From: Rhynchopus euleeides
Lineage: Eukaryota; Euglenozoa; Diplonemea; Diplonemida; Diplonemidae
Direction of reading: 5' to 3'
Assembly: GCA_963210315.1 (NCBI GenBank)
Contig: OY723292.1
Coordinates: 1,984,001 to 2,048,000 of the forward strand
Length of the DNA stretch: 64,000 bases
Numbering within the stretch: position 1 is the stretch's first letter; every line of letters starts with the position of its first letter. Both the position numbers and the translations under genes were made by a program. Positions 52,843 through 64,000 of this stretch are shown piece after piece. The notes below the pieces were generated by a model. The model saw only the letters and a list, made by a program, of their open reading frames with translations, made no database searches and was not told the DNA's origin.

Positions 52843-54418
52843 TGTGGGGTGGGGTGGGTTATCCCAATGGGGGCCTTCGCTCTGTGTGCGCTGTGTTGTT
52901 GTGCCAAACTGGGTCACACTGTGTTTGTCCTCCTCTTCTTGTGAGGCGACTCGCAAAGAAGGAGGTCAAAACTTCTGCACTTAGGAGGGAAGCCCCCGCC
53001 CCCGCGATGGCTCTTCTCCTTCACTATGTCAACGCTCTCTCGCTCGGGAGGGCCTGCTTCTCCACGGGTGGACATCGAACTTTGCTCGTGCGACGGCAGT
53101 TGCTATATGTTGATTTCTTCCCCCCGCCCCCTCTTTTTTTTGCTTTTTCCCACCGCTTCAGCCAAGTCGCGGGTTCATTCCATTCGTTTTTTTTGTTGAC
53201 TTTTCGTTTTTTAAAAAATTGTGCCGAACAAGACCCCCCCCTCCCCCCATTTTTGTCGCGCAGGGTGTGTTCCTGAGGGTGGTGGTGGTGGAGGCTTTGG
53301 AGGAGAGAGAGATGCTGGCGGTGCCGCCTCTGTTTAGTTGTTGGGTGCTTGGTCGCTCTTCTGAGCGTAATCGCCACCCCCCTTCCCCCCCCCCCCCCCC
53401 CCGCTCCTCATTGGCAATCATTGGGCCTGGGGATATCTCGGAACTGTGCCAGAACATGCCAGTTGTGTTATGTTTCGTCATATTCGTGTTGCACGGGGTG
53501 CCAAGCTCCCACTCTGTATTACATCGGAAGCCTGTGTTAAGTTACTAATAATGTGGGCCACCTCACATACATTTTGCAACCGTTGTTCTGGATCAGTGTG
53601 TTCCTGCCAGAATCATATTAGTTATTTCCACAGCTATTTGGCACAGCGGGCTCAACGCACAGACGCATATATAGGAAGGAGCCGGGTCACAGACACAGCA
53701 CCCTCACCGCCCCCCCGCCCCCTCCCCCGCAGTGCACCTCCCCCCCCCAGGAGGACACCCAGAGTCGTGCAAAAGAACCAATTCCCCTCACCATGCCCCT
53801 CAACTCTCTCTCTTCCCCAGCCTTCTTCTGAACAACAATGTAGGGGCGAAACAGTCAGAAGCCCTGACGGCGTTTTCGCAGCAAACCCCTTTATTGAGCG
53901 CTTGGGGAACTTTTTTTGAGCCCCGTGGACCGCGCAATCTTGGGTTCTGTTGCTGCGTTGCCGATTGTTGAATTTGCTGTGTGTGTGTTTTTGTTGTTTT
54001 TGGCACAAAAATCCTCTTGCCGTGATGTTCACCGTACGTGTGCCATCACTCCATGTTTTTTTTGATGTTTTGTCGACGGAAATGGGGTGGAGTGCGTCGG
54101 GAGGGGGTGTGCTCCAACAAGAGGTTGCCTCTCTTTGCATTTGCGTCGTGCCAGATCTGGGCCCCGCCGCCTTTGTGTAAATCCTAGCTTTCTGGCCGTC
54201 GCGAAAAAGAAGGGAGGGGGGGGCAAACAAAAAAAAGCAAAAAAAATAAACCCCCTCCCACACACACGCCCCCACCCCACCCCCGTCAAAACTAATTCCA
54301 CGGAAGATACTGCGGTCACATTGCCTCCAGATCTTCTTGACTTGATGCGTGCTGCACAGAAAAGTTTAAACCCCCGCTGGCAAGCAATCCACTCGGTAGA
54401 CGGATCTGGAAGTGTGCT
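52843..54418. other. Gene-free stretch
   Basis: Only short frames and homopolymer runs (a C run near 53388-53402). No gene, RNA gene or paired repeat is recognised. Confidence 0.5.
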
Positions 54419-55157
54419 TACTGGGGGGGGGCAAATAATCGTGCACTCCACTATTAATTGGCGAACGGGCGGGTATAATTGAGGGGCCCAAAAAAAGTCA
54501 AAAAGTTGACGGGGGGGAATAATCGTGGGGTGCACGATTATTCACTTTTGCAAGTTTTCTGGTCAGTTCTGGGGACAAACATCGCAAAAACCTCGTCCGT
54601 TTGCATACTGTAGTATTCAAAACTACTGTTAACCGTTAGTTTGGGTCCCTTTCCCGAATTACAATTAATATTTTGTAGTTAACAAATAATTACGAATTTT
54701 GTTAACTGGCCCCACCGCGCAGCGGGGGTTTTCTATTTTTATTTTTTACAAATTAACATGTTTGTTACAGCGTCCTTTACCTGACTGGGAACCACAGGAG
54801 AACGTGGAGGGCGAGGGGCATCGGAAGACGGGAGTACATCGTGCCACGACAGGAGGGGGATGACGGAAGCGAGAGCGATGAGTCTGAGCAGCCGCGCCCC
54901 AAGGCAGCCAGGCTGAGCCTGATGCAGCGCCGATGCAGACGCCCGCTGCTCAAGCCCTGGAAACCCCGTCCCCTGCCTGGGTCGACATGAAAGAGCAACC
55001 CGTTGTACAGGCGAATAAGACTGGCCGGGAGCACCTCCCCCACCCCCATCCTCGAGCCTCGCGAGAGTTTTATTTTTACAAAAACGGGCAGTTGTTAACT
55101 GGGCCGCTGGACGCCAGAATATTTTTACAAAATAATTTATTTGTTACAAAATTTTGT

Positions 55158-55506
55158 TACCGTATACGTAAATATTATGGAACGTAAATATTATGGAACG
55201 GGCCCATTTTTGCCCGGTCCGTTCCATAATATTTACGTTCCAAAATATTTACAGGGCCAGTTGGGGACTCGGTGGTGAGGATGGTTTGCCTCAGGAATCG
55301 CACGAAAAGTGCACGAGTAGGTCCCGTCAGGGACTCTGTATGCCGTCCGATCACCTGGTCCAAGTCCCCGAGTCGCAGAAAGCCCTGTAAATATTATGGA
55401 ACGAAAAAAATCTGGAACGCCAACCCACCAGCGTTCCATAATATTTACGTTCCATAATAATTACGTTCCATAATATTTACGTTCCAAAATATTTACGTAT
55501 ACGGTA
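55158..55506. repeat. Fold-back of ATTATGGAACG subrepeats
   Basis: TACCGTATACGTAAATATTA at the left and its reverse complement at the right (to 55506) enclose several CGTAAATATTATGGAA subrepeats in both orientations. The middle of about 130 bp is unique sequence. Probably a non-autonomous element. Confidence 0.75.
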
Positions 55507-55558
55507 ATTGGCCCCCCCTGAAGGGGGCCAAAATAATTATTGAATTATAATATTTACA

Positions 55559-55763
55559 GTAGTTGACCTAAAACAAGCCGCCTCTGGGCGAGGGTGGGCG
55601 AAGGTGGGCGTGAGTGGGCGAGTGCAGGCGAGGGTGGACGAGGGTGGGCGAGTTGTGGGCGAGGGTGGGCGTGAGTGGTCGAGGGTGGTCGACGGTGGTC
55701 GAGGGTGGTAGAGGGTGGTGCGCGTGCTGGGCGACGCCAAAAAGGCGGCTTGTTTAGGTCACT
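55559..55763. repeat. Minisatellite-bearing fold-back, copy 1
   Basis: TTGACCTAAAACAAGCCGCC at left and AGGCGGCTTGTTTAGGTCA at right are inverted repeats. Between them is a GGGTGGGCGA / GGGTGGTCGA minisatellite with units of about 10 bp. A second copy with the same right end lies at about 56783-56974. Confidence 0.8.
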
Positions 55764-55895
55764 GACTTAGCACAAGGCTCTCGGGCCTCCGGAGGAGCAA
55801 AAATGGCCTCCTCCGGAGGAGGTCGGAGGCACCTCCGGAGGCGCCTCCGCCAGCCAAAAACCCATTTCTTCAAGTTTTTTGAAAGTGACCCAAAA

Positions 55896-56600
55896 TCAGC
55901 GGGACCCCCTCCTCGGGTGTTCCGAAACACCTTTCTTTTGACTATTTGGAATCTGTGCGGATCGTAGTGGGGTCACTTTGTAGGTCGAGGTGTCAAGCTT
56001 CACCCATGAAATGCGGGTCTGGTTCAGGGTCTGGTCATAGGAGGTTGGCCCACAGGAGGATGTGACTGGGAGGCAGGCACACCAGCCCACCCAGCGGGAC
56101 CCCCTCCTCGGGTATTCCAAAACCCCGCTCTTTTGAACGTTTGGAACTTTTGCGAATCGTAGTGGGGTCATTTTGTGGGTCTAGGAGCCAAACATCGTCC
56201 ATGAAATGTGACTCTGGTTCAGGGGCTGGTCCTAAGAGAATGTGACTGGGAGGCAGCCACACCCACCCACCCAGCGGGACCCCCTCCACGGGTGTTCCAA
56301 AACCCCTTTCTTTTGAACGTTTGGAATTTGTGCGGATCACAGTGGGGTCATTTCGGTGGTGTACGAGCCAAGCTTCACTCATGAAACGTGGGTCTGGTTC
56401 AGGGACTGGTCATGGGTGAAGGTGGCTGGGAGGCAGCCAGCACGCCCACACCCCACCCCACCTACCCACCCAGCGGGACCCCCCTCACGGATTTTCCAAA
56501 ACCCCGTTCTTTTGAACGTTTGGGATCCGTGCGGATCGTGGTGGGGTCATTTTGGCCATGGGGTGTCTGTCTCCACCACTGACTGGGGGTCACCATATGG
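55896..56600 (+). repeat. Tandem array of about 180-200-bp units
   Basis: Four units start at CAGCGGGACCCCC (about 55897, 56092, 56272 and 56470). Each contains GTGCGGATCGTAGTGGGGTC-like sequence, GGTCTGGTTCAGGG, and GGCTGGGAGGCAG-like words. The last unit is partial. Confidence 0.85.
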
Positions 56601-56782
56601 GCCCAAATCCTGCAGGGTTGCGTTGCGTCAAAACCTTGCGACCGCTGCCTCCAGACCCAGTGCTGCCGCGGTTTGGTGGGCTCGATGGGTATACTTTGAT
56701 TGGCTGTGGCTGGTCCAGGAGGAAGTGGTGGGACACAAGAGGGTAATGCCCAAGTACAGTACAAACCCCACCAGAAAACAGC

Positions 56783-56974
56783 CAACTTGGGCGAGGGTGG
56801 ACGAGGGTGGGCGAGAGTGGGCGACGGTGGTCGACGGTGGGCGAGTGTGGGCGAGGGTGGGCGCGAGTGGTCGACGGTGGTCGAGGGTGGGCGACGGTGG
56901 GCGAGGGTGGTCGACGGTGGTCGAGGGTGGTGCGAGTGCTGGGCGACGCCAAAAAGGCGGCTTGTTTTAGGTCA
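56783..56974. repeat. Minisatellite-bearing fold-back, copy 2 (left end missing)
   Basis: The same GGGTGGGCGA minisatellite followed by GGCGACGCCAAAAAGGCGG and CTTGTTTTAGGTCA. The left inverted end of copy 1 is not present. Confidence 0.75.
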
Positions 56975-56995
56975 GTAGTTTTGAATACTACAGTA

Positions 56996-57228
56996 TTTGG
57001 AATCTGTGCGGATCGTAGTGGGGTCATTTTGGCCATGGGGTGTCTGTCTTCACCCCTTACTGGCAGTCACCGTCTGGGCTCATTTTCGTGTTGAAACTGG
57101 GGGCACAAGGCCGGACATGTGGACGAATATGAGCCAAAATGGTGACGACCAGTCACGGGTGAAGACAGACACCCCATGGTCGAAATGACCCCACCACGAT
57201 CCGCACGGGCTCCCAACATTCAAAAGAA
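56996..57228. repeat. Inverted pair of about 100-bp arms
   Basis: GGATCGTAGTGGGGTCATTT and CATGGGGTGTCTGTCTTCAC in the left arm are matched in reverse by the right arm (about 57125-57228). The spacer is about 20 bp. The arms carry the same motif as the tandem array. Confidence 0.8.
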
Positions 57229-57298
57229 CGGGTTTTTTGAATTTTCTGCGGGGAAAATTGCTCATTTTTGGTAAAACACACCCCGTGTGGTAGAGAAA

Positions 57299-57592
57299 AT
57301 ACGGCAAGAGTCTCGGTGGGTCGGAAGAGCAGATGGTTCCCGCAACAGCTCCCGGGGAGCGGCGGGTATTTCGCATAGGATGCCGGATGTGTGAACACGT
57401 TTGTGCGGTTTGCCCTGTGTTGTGTGAACATATGTGTATGTGTGTGTGTATGCTCCACCCAACCCGACACATTTTCTGTACTTCAGACAGGTAAGGTCAC
57501 TCGACACGCGGGGGGGGGGGGGGTTTTGTTGGTGGAAGCGATCAATGCAAAAATCATCTGAAAGGAAGACTCGAGAGACTGCTGCTGTATTT
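57299..57592. repeat. Dispersed repeat, copy 2 (first copy at 1-365)
   Basis: See the first entry. This copy lies directly inside the right arm of the 3.3-kb element and lacks about 80 bp present in copy 1. Confidence 0.9.
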
Positions 57593-57746
57593 TCTTCCAC
57601 AACTGACCGAAAATAGCCAAAAGTGAATAATCGTGCACCCCACGATTATTCAGCGGAAAAAACTTTATAAATGCCTGTTTCAAAAAGGCACTATTATTTG
57701 ACTATGCACGATTATTCGACTATGCACGATTAATTGCCCCCCCCAG

Positions 57747-59729
57747 TAATCCATCACGCAAACTACCAACAAAACACAGTTGGGCGACTTCCACGGAGTG
57801 GCGTGATATGAGACGGCAGATAAATGCGTGGGAAAGCGTTGAGCATGACTTGAATCGTCGGGGAGCGATACGTGCCACTTGGTGGTCTGCACCGAACCGA
57901 CAGGTTCGGGGATATGTGATCGTCCCGCACAGTGCCCGGTCTGCAGAACCCAATTTGTGTGTCGAGTGACTGTTTGATCCGTCGGTTTGTTTGTCTTATA
58001 CACCCCTTCCCTTCTTGTTTTGTTCTTTGGTTTCCCCCCCCCTTTTTTTGCGGCTGTGACTCGACCCAGAGTTTCGCTTCTTCCCCTGAGCACCCTCTCG
58101 ACATATTGAGTTTTCCCCTTTGTTTATAATGAACCGGTTCTTTTCTTGACGAGAAAAAGCAATGAAGGAAAAAAAAGAGCATATTTCTGACATGTTTTGA
58201 AGGGTGGGATGGTGGTTGCTTTTGGTTCCAGCATCTGGAACGCCAGGGAAAAATATACAAGGCTTTTTTGCGAACAGCAGGCCACAGGAAAACAAAAACT
58301 TCAACTGTACAAATGGGAAAGATAGTGTACGCAATGCTAAAAGCTCAAAAACAGAAACGGAGGCACCTATACTGCCCATATGGATGCTTAGGGTGTCTCC
58401 CGGGAAAACCCCGTCAAAAATATGGTATAAAAGTGTCGAAAAATCGTATCAAAAACTCAAAAAAAATGTAGAAAAAGTTATCCAAAATGGGGCGTCGGTG
58501 GTAGACAACAGTGTACTCTGCGGGAGTGGTCGAAATGACCAAGACGCTTGTATGCTGCTTCATCCACTGTTGCTTCGAGGTGAAACAAAAGCTTTTCAAA
58601 AAAAAATGTGAGCAAAAAAATATCCGACAAGTATCAAAATGGCCTGCAATCCTGTTTCAACATCCTGCAAAGTGACCCCCCCTCCCCCGAAGCTTCATTC
58701 GGAAACCTGCTCTGTGGGATGACGAAGCTTGATTCTGCCAGTGCCGCCAAAAAAATGCAAAAAAAAACCATGGTGCCAAGGGCTGGCATCAGCAAATACT
58801 CTGACAGCCATCCGAGCCTGTCAGTCCAAAAAAAATACGAAAAAGTCAAAAAAAAACCTACAAAAAAAGCAAATAAAAATACGGCTCACCCACACAGCAG
58901 TATATTTCCTGCTGTGCCACGGGCCAAAACTGAAAAAAAAAGCTGAAAAAGGGGACTGTGGTCCTCGATAGAAAAAATAAATGGTGCATCCCAGAAGTCC
59001 CAGGAAAAAAGATGAAAAAATCAATAAAAATCATACCGACAGCCAGTGGTTTTTTTTTATGAATGTGCTTGCGATCGATGCAAACTTACATCAGCTGTTG
59101 CCTCTGTGTGGCGCCGATATATATGTTCCGGATTTTGTTTGGGGTTTGAGTTCGGAGTTGTTTGACGCAGAGTACGCTTCCTGAGGCCGCAGTCAAATCA
59201 GGCACGCTTCAGACGTTCTGCCAAGACATATATATCCCATTTTCCACCAATCTTGGGAAGGAAGTGGTGGTAAATGCAACCGTGGCCATACCCCGTTCTA
59301 TGTTGTAGTTGCACATGTGTATCGGCATGCAATCGCACATCAGTTGAGTAGAGCAGAATCTAGCGAAAAGCTTGAAACCCTCCCTGCCCTTCTGGGTGTT
59401 TGCTTCCATTGTTCTGCCCCGCTTGTGGGTAGTTTTTGCAACAAATACTATGTTCGGCCCTTTCTCCATCCGACATGGAATCTTATTGAAAATCCACTGG
59501 CTTTCGGTAGGTCAAAAAAATATGCCGGTGGGGGGAGGGCGGGGCGAGTGGGTATGGGTGGAGGCTGTTTCCTTCCCCCCCCCCTCACTTGTCCGGAACC
59601 CCCTCCCCCTCCCCCTCCCCGATCCCATCCCACCCTCTCCCCTTTCCCTTTCCCTTTCCCCCCCCCCTTCCTCATCCCCTTTCCCGTGATCTTCGTTCAC
59701 AACAAACATCTGCAAAAATATCAAAAAAA
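57747..59729. other. Gene-free stretch
   Basis: A-rich sequence with many A6-A9 runs (58130-59030) followed by a C/T-rich block (59570-59690). No frame is convincing and no RNA gene is recognised. Confidence 0.5.
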
Positions 59730-59898
59730 GAAAAGCGCCCTATCACTTCACAGCTACAACCGCTCTGATGAATTTCCTTTTGTTTGTTGCGTTGACGCTT
59801 CTACACACAAAACCCTGAACTGATCACACCCTGAGCCTGATGAAGGGTGGGGTTAGTGTATAGAGCACGTTTGGTTGCAGCTGTGGTGGGGCGCTTTC
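59730..59898 (-). repeat. Fold-back repeat, copy G
   Basis: In reverse orientation the arms are GGAAAGCGCCC with CACAGCTGCAACC at one end, and GGTTGTAGCTGTG with GGGCGCTTTTC at the other. The hairpin CACCCT (59827-59832) pairs with AGGGTG (59844-59849) around the CATCAGG loop, and the core reads GAAGCGTCAACGCA. Its arms differ from the other copies (GCGCCC where they have GTGTCA) but pair with one another. Confidence 0.85.
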
Positions 59899-62025
59899 CG
59901 CTCACACGAGTGTGCTTAACAAAAAAAAATATCCAAAAACAATCAACAAAAAAAAACAAAAAAAAATCTTCCGAAAAAGGCTGAGACGATGCTCGGGCAG
60001 TGGCAGGAAGCCCGCCGTTCACACCGCTAATGCAAAAACATGCGGAGCACCGCGAGGCAAAACTGTAACACCTTTCTTTGTTGTTGTCATCTGGGGAGCT
60101 TGGGATGGTGCAAGGATGCAGGGTTGGAGTCTCACGGAATTTTGTGCCCTTGACACCCTCAACTTCGGGTTTCATAAAGTGGTGAGGGTCACGGGCATCA
60201 CTCCAGTTTTAAGCACCAGCACATTTCAGAACTGCACCCACACGCATTTCGTACGATTGTGCCCGAGAATAGACTGACGCCTTGGTGGGGTTCCCGTGTC
60301 CTACTCCAACCCTTCAACCCGATTCCGCTCAAGCATCTCTTCGACCCCCCCGCCCCCCGCCACCCCTTCGACAGGCGACGTGCCGATATTTCTCTCGAAA
60401 AAAGGGTTGCTTTTTTTTCAAAATCTTGCACTTCCTCCAGACACGCCACGCCAGCCACAGCCCCCCCCCCCCCCCCGATGCAATGCCCCCCCCCACCTCA
60501 CCCCACTCTTCTTTTCCTTTTTTTGCTTCGAGGTGCTTTTCTTGCTTTGGTGGTTTTTGGCGTGCCTCCCCCTGTCTCTGCCCGGATCCGCAAATTCGTC
60601 ATGCCCGATAGGAAGAAATCTAAATCTGCAGGCCAGCGACGGGTGGTCCCGGTATGGTTGGTGGCAGTCAAGCGATTCTTAACCTTCTTCCTCCTGCCCG
60701 TGTCTGTCCACCTGGCTCCTGGTCTGTGGTGCCAAAAACATAAAGGTCGTTCAGGATACCTGCTGTGCCTCGCTGTGCTCTGCTTATCTTCGAGTTCTCG
60801 CCCGGCAGATAGTCCAGATGGACCGGAAAAAATCCAATGAGGTAACCCCTTGCAAAAAGAGGAGAAGTTCGCCCCGGTGTCACTTGCTGGGGCGAGTCTC
60901 CGACAAAAAAAATTGGAAAAAAATACTGATGGCGGCGGGTAGCATTCCCCCGCCCAAAAAAAAATATGCGCGCCTGTGTGTATGTATATCTTGTCGTGAC
61001 TTTCGGTCGCTCAGCTTCCGTTTCCTCAGGTATGCAGACACAAACGGCACGCTGCAAAAAAAAAATAAACAAATAAAAAACTATGGTGGACGGCACTGCC
61101 CGGTTGGTGTTTCGTCTGCCCCAAAAAAAAAAGATGAATTTAGCTTCTGGCTCTTCGGACCCAGGACGGCGCATTGACTTTATTTTTTTGCGACTCAAGA
61201 ATTGTTTTTGAAGAAATAGGAAACATACATCCACCACCCCCAAAATACAAGAAAAAGTACCCACCCACCCACCCCCCCCAAAAAAAAGAAGGGATACGTG
61301 CCTTCGAGCATGGGCCACATACCACACCCTAACGTCCCTCAATTTAAGTCACACTCTCGCAGAAAGGAGCTGTTGCCCCACCCCACCCACAACCGCTTGA
61401 AACTGTGCCCTCCCCTGCCACCCTATTTCTGCATACTTCATTATCTGCTTGGTCTGCTCGGCAAAACGTCTTGCCATGAGCTCGACAGATGCGGGGGGGA
61501 GGGGGTGGGTGGTGGGTGGTTGGGGTGGGCAGCTTCGCTTTGCCCCCCAGTTGGGTTGGATTGCGTGCAAATGCAAGCAAGTGACTGATTCCTGAAAGTG
61601 TGTCAGCAGGCATTCCCCCACCCCCACCCCCACCCCATCCACCCTCGCCCGTGTCTGGTGTTTTTCCCCCATTTTTTTGGACCCCACCCCCCCCCCCCCC
61701 CCACCACCCTCCCGTCCCCCTTTTGCTCTGAGCGGCGCAGAGAAAGTGCCTTGAGGGGTAGGGAGGGGATGTAGTGGGGTGTCCGGGCCTTTGATCGATG
61801 AATGGGGGTATCTCGAGGGAGCAAGAGAGAGAGAGGGTTTGTGCTCACAACCTGTTTCCCTTTTGTCTTTCGGCCCTTTCTTCCCCTTCGGAGAGTGCTT
61901 TATTCTTTTCACACACACACACCCCCACCACCTCCCCCGCACACACACAACACGCAGTTTTTTTAGACATGAGTACAACAAGCGTCGCTTCGCCTTGCCA
62001 GGGGCTCACTCAGTCACCTGTGCTT
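59899..62025. other. Gene-free stretch
   Basis: Low-complexity A-, C- and T-rich sequence with homopolymers. No gene or repeat family is recognised. Confidence 0.5.
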
Positions 62026-62063
62026 CACACCCTCACCATCACACAGGCGAGGGTGTGTGTGGA
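62026..62063 (+). repeat. Fold-back repeat, partial copy (hairpin only)
   Basis: CACACCCTC (62026-62034) pairs with GAGGGTGTG (62049-62057) around ACCATCACACAGGC-like sequence, then TGTGGAAGC follows. The core after GGAAGC is lost. Confidence 0.65.
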
Positions 62064-63156
62064 AGCTAGCAAAAGAACCAAAAAACGCAGACTGAGAGGC
62101 CTTCGCCTGTGCCACCGTGTGTCAAGCTGTGTCGCTTTGCAGCCAGTGCTGCGAGGCAGCTCACTTGATCTCACCTTTCTGCACTTCTGAGCGAAGGCCT
62201 CCTGACAGTGGAGCTCACACTCAGAGCACTGGCACTCAGTGTGATTGACACTGCTATAAAAATTATTCGCGTGTATGTGTGTGGGGAAAGCTGCCAACAC
62301 GCATGAAGCCATCCCCGTGGAGAGACAGATTTGACAAAGCGAACCTTTTATTTTTTGAGAACAACGCTAAAATATAAATCAAGACAAAAAAAAGAGGGCA
62401 ACCAAATAGGTTCGGCACAATAAAGGAGGGGGTGCCGGTTTACGGGCCATCCTGGACGAGACCTGGTTTCGTTCAAAAATGCTCCTTCTCTGCTTTGATG
62501 TTTTTTATCTACCCTTTTTGTTGTTGTGGCGGGAGGGGGTGGTGGGTGTATGAGGTTTAGATTGGGGGGTGGGGGGGAGGAGGAGGTGGGGGTTGGTAGA
62601 GGTGGGTGCGTGGGTGTGGTGTGGTCGAGGAGCCCCCCCGTGACTCGGGATTTTGCTGGCGCTGAAGGCAGTCAGGTCAAACGAACAATGCCCCCCCTCG
62701 CCGGGGTCGCTCCACACTGCTCCTCCCCCTTCCGCCCCCCCCCCCCCCCTCCTTCTTTGCGCCACCTTGTGGTTTACCCTCTTCGGAAAATTACAGCGGC
62801 GCGTGTTTTCTCGTGCCCGCTGCATTTTTTGAACCCCCCCCCCCTCCCCTAAACAAGTCCCCATGTCTTTTGTACTCCAGGGCCCCCCCCATCCAGTTTT
62901 CCTTTATTTTTTCACCCTTTCGGGGCAGGACCTGGCATTCAGGGCGGATGGCCGTGCTTTCGGTAGTCGTCCTTCTTCCCGCGGAACGTGCCTCGGGGCA
63001 TTTCTTTTTAAGTCTTTTTGTTCGTCTTCCACGTGACCTGACATGTTTTTATCGTACCTCCCTCCACCCCCCCCCACTCTCTCCCCTTTTTCTTTTCGCA
63101 TTTTATTGCCGTGTGGCTTCGTCTTTCTGCCCAGCGATCTCGCGCCTGGTCAGGCA
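62064..63156. other. Gene-free stretch
   Basis: Homopolymers and G- or C-rich blocks, without a gene or paired repeat that I can support. Confidence 0.5.
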
Positions 63157-63176
63157 GGTAGGGCAGCTGCCCTACC
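63157..63176. repeat. 20-bp perfect palindrome, first of two
   Basis: GGTAGGGCAGCTGCCCTACC. It lies inside a larger inverted arrangement (CTGGTCAGGCAGGTAGGGCA against TGGTAGGGCAGGCCTGACCAG-type sequence to about 63221) and recurs at 63595-63614. Confidence 0.9.
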
Positions 63177-63370
63177 TATTTAATTTCTGCCCGAAACCTT
63201 GGTAGGGCAGGCCTGACCAGCCTGCCCTACCAAGAATATTATTTCTGATCTGCCCCCGCCCCCCTGGGCCCCACTGGGGCCCAGGTAGCAAGGCTATTCC
63301 GGACTATCGACCCAATGACCCACCGAATTTGGTCTGTGCTTAACATGTCATGGACGGTATGTCAGCCTGA

Positions 63371-63430
63371 GAACATATGTTCACTACCGTGGCCTCCGGC
63401 GGCTGGGGGGCTCCGCCCCCCAGACCCCCT
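63371..63430 (+). repeat. Single GC-hairpin box
   Basis: GAACATATGTTCACTACCGT followed by the hairpin segments of the composite repeat. No second box or spacer lies near. The remaining sequence to 64000 contains a short tandem GATCCACTAGCCGAGCGC-like pair (63487-63548) and a C run near 63710, and no gene. Confidence 0.85.
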
Positions 63431-64000
63431 GAAGGCGGGCTGCTGGCTCCTGGATGTCATGAACCGCCTGTGGTACGATAGACACGGATGGTCCACCAGC
63501 CGAGCGCCTGTGATATGAGAAACACAGATGATCCACTAGCCGAGCGCTCACGTTCGCGCGCGAAGCGCGCGATTTTTTTTTGCCCCCTTTACCAGGTAGG
63601 GCAGCTGCCCTACCTATTAAAGTTTTGGGCACGAGCCCAGCGAGACCACTGTTTCTGCCCATTGTTCGGTGCCTGTGTGAGCAGGGCGCCCCTTCAGCTC
63701 CCCCCGCACCCCCCCCCCCCCCCCGGGCCCTGGTTGACGCTTTGCCGAAACCCTCACTTCCCCACCCCACCACTCTCCAGTCCAGAATCTTCTTCTCTTT
63801 TCTCACTCTAGGGGCAGCCTGGGCAACGTCGGCGTACCTCGGAAGACATGCCCACAGTGGGAATCACACGCCTCGATGGATCTGCTTCCGGAGGCGCCAC
63901 AGAGGGGTGTGGCAGAGAGAAGATTGATTGGGTGAGTGGGGAGCCTGGAGTTGGCTGTAGTGGGGTGTGTGGGAACCGGGGGTGTGGTGGTGGGGGGCAC

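Larger units (their letters stand above)
54419..57746. mobile_element. 3.3-kb element with inverted arms of about 150 bp, holding nested repeats
   Basis: The left arm starts with TACTGGGGGGGGGCAA and TAATCGTGCA and includes AATCGTGGGGTGCACGATTA near 54521. The right arm (about 57594-57746) is the inverted match and ends GGCCCCAGTA-like in CCCCAGTAAT. A TA dinucleotide at both borders may be the target duplication. Inside lie a 24-bp inverted pair (54605-54628 and 56973-56996), a fold-back at 55158-55506, minisatellite elements, a tandem array and the copy of 1-365. A frame of about 65 codons near 54775-54988 (REYIVPRQEGDDGSESDE) could be a captured or decayed coding piece. Confidence 0.7.

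Overview
The window looks like nuclear DNA of a GC-rich unicellular eukaryote. Twelve protein genes can be supported, all between 2.3 and 45.5 kb and all on the + strand. Most have no internal intron; three have GT-AG introns whose donors read GTATG. Ten of the twelve start codons lie 13-68 nt downstream of a C/CA-rich tract ending in AG, which looks like the internal intron acceptors. One-strand gene order plus an acceptor-like AG before each gene is what spliced-leader trans-splicing of polycistronic transcripts produces (Euglenozoa, dinoflagellates). A euglenozoan, perhaps a diplonemid, is my best guess, but it is an inference and no spliced-leader gene is seen here.

Layout. 1-2.3 kb: dispersed repeats. 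2.3-15.7 kb: a polycystin-2-like channel, a small PHD-finger protein, an ethylmalonyl-CoA-decarboxylase-like crotonase and a cytochrome P450, with a 1.2 kb inverted-repeat element between the last two. 15.4-24.2 kb: a tyrosine-recombinase retroelement of the DIRS/VIPER group (gag-like, recombinase and RT/RNase H frames) lying between two nearly identical 1.71 kb direct repeats, one of which is a duplicate of the P450 3' end. 25.2-45.5 kb: an isocitrate-lyase/PEP-mutase superfamily enzyme, an unknown acidic Pro/Ala-rich protein, the spliceosomal DEAH helicase Prp22/DHX8, an MIT-domain protein, a DUF4116-repeat protein, a short-chain dehydrogenase, a leucine-rich-repeat protein preceded by about 201 uninterrupted CA dinucleotides, and a glutamine-rich protein. 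45.5-64 kb: no gene recognised; this is a bed of nested inverted-repeat elements, hairpin repeats, tandem repeats and long G/C or A/T homopolymers.

The most interesting signal is non-coding. A dispersed fold-back repeat of about 140-170 bp occurs at least four times complete and several times in part. Its terminal arms and an internal hairpin differ between copies but remain complementary within each copy, while the core GGAAGCGTCAACGCA is nearly fixed. The tyrosine-recombinase element sits exactly at this core: one half of a repeat copy flanks its left side and the matching half its right side, which suggests that the near-palindrome GCGTCAACGC is the recombination site.

The host genes cover unrelated housekeeping roles (splicing, lipid and acyl-CoA metabolism, ciliary or membrane signalling, chromatin, membrane traffic) and do not form a pathway.
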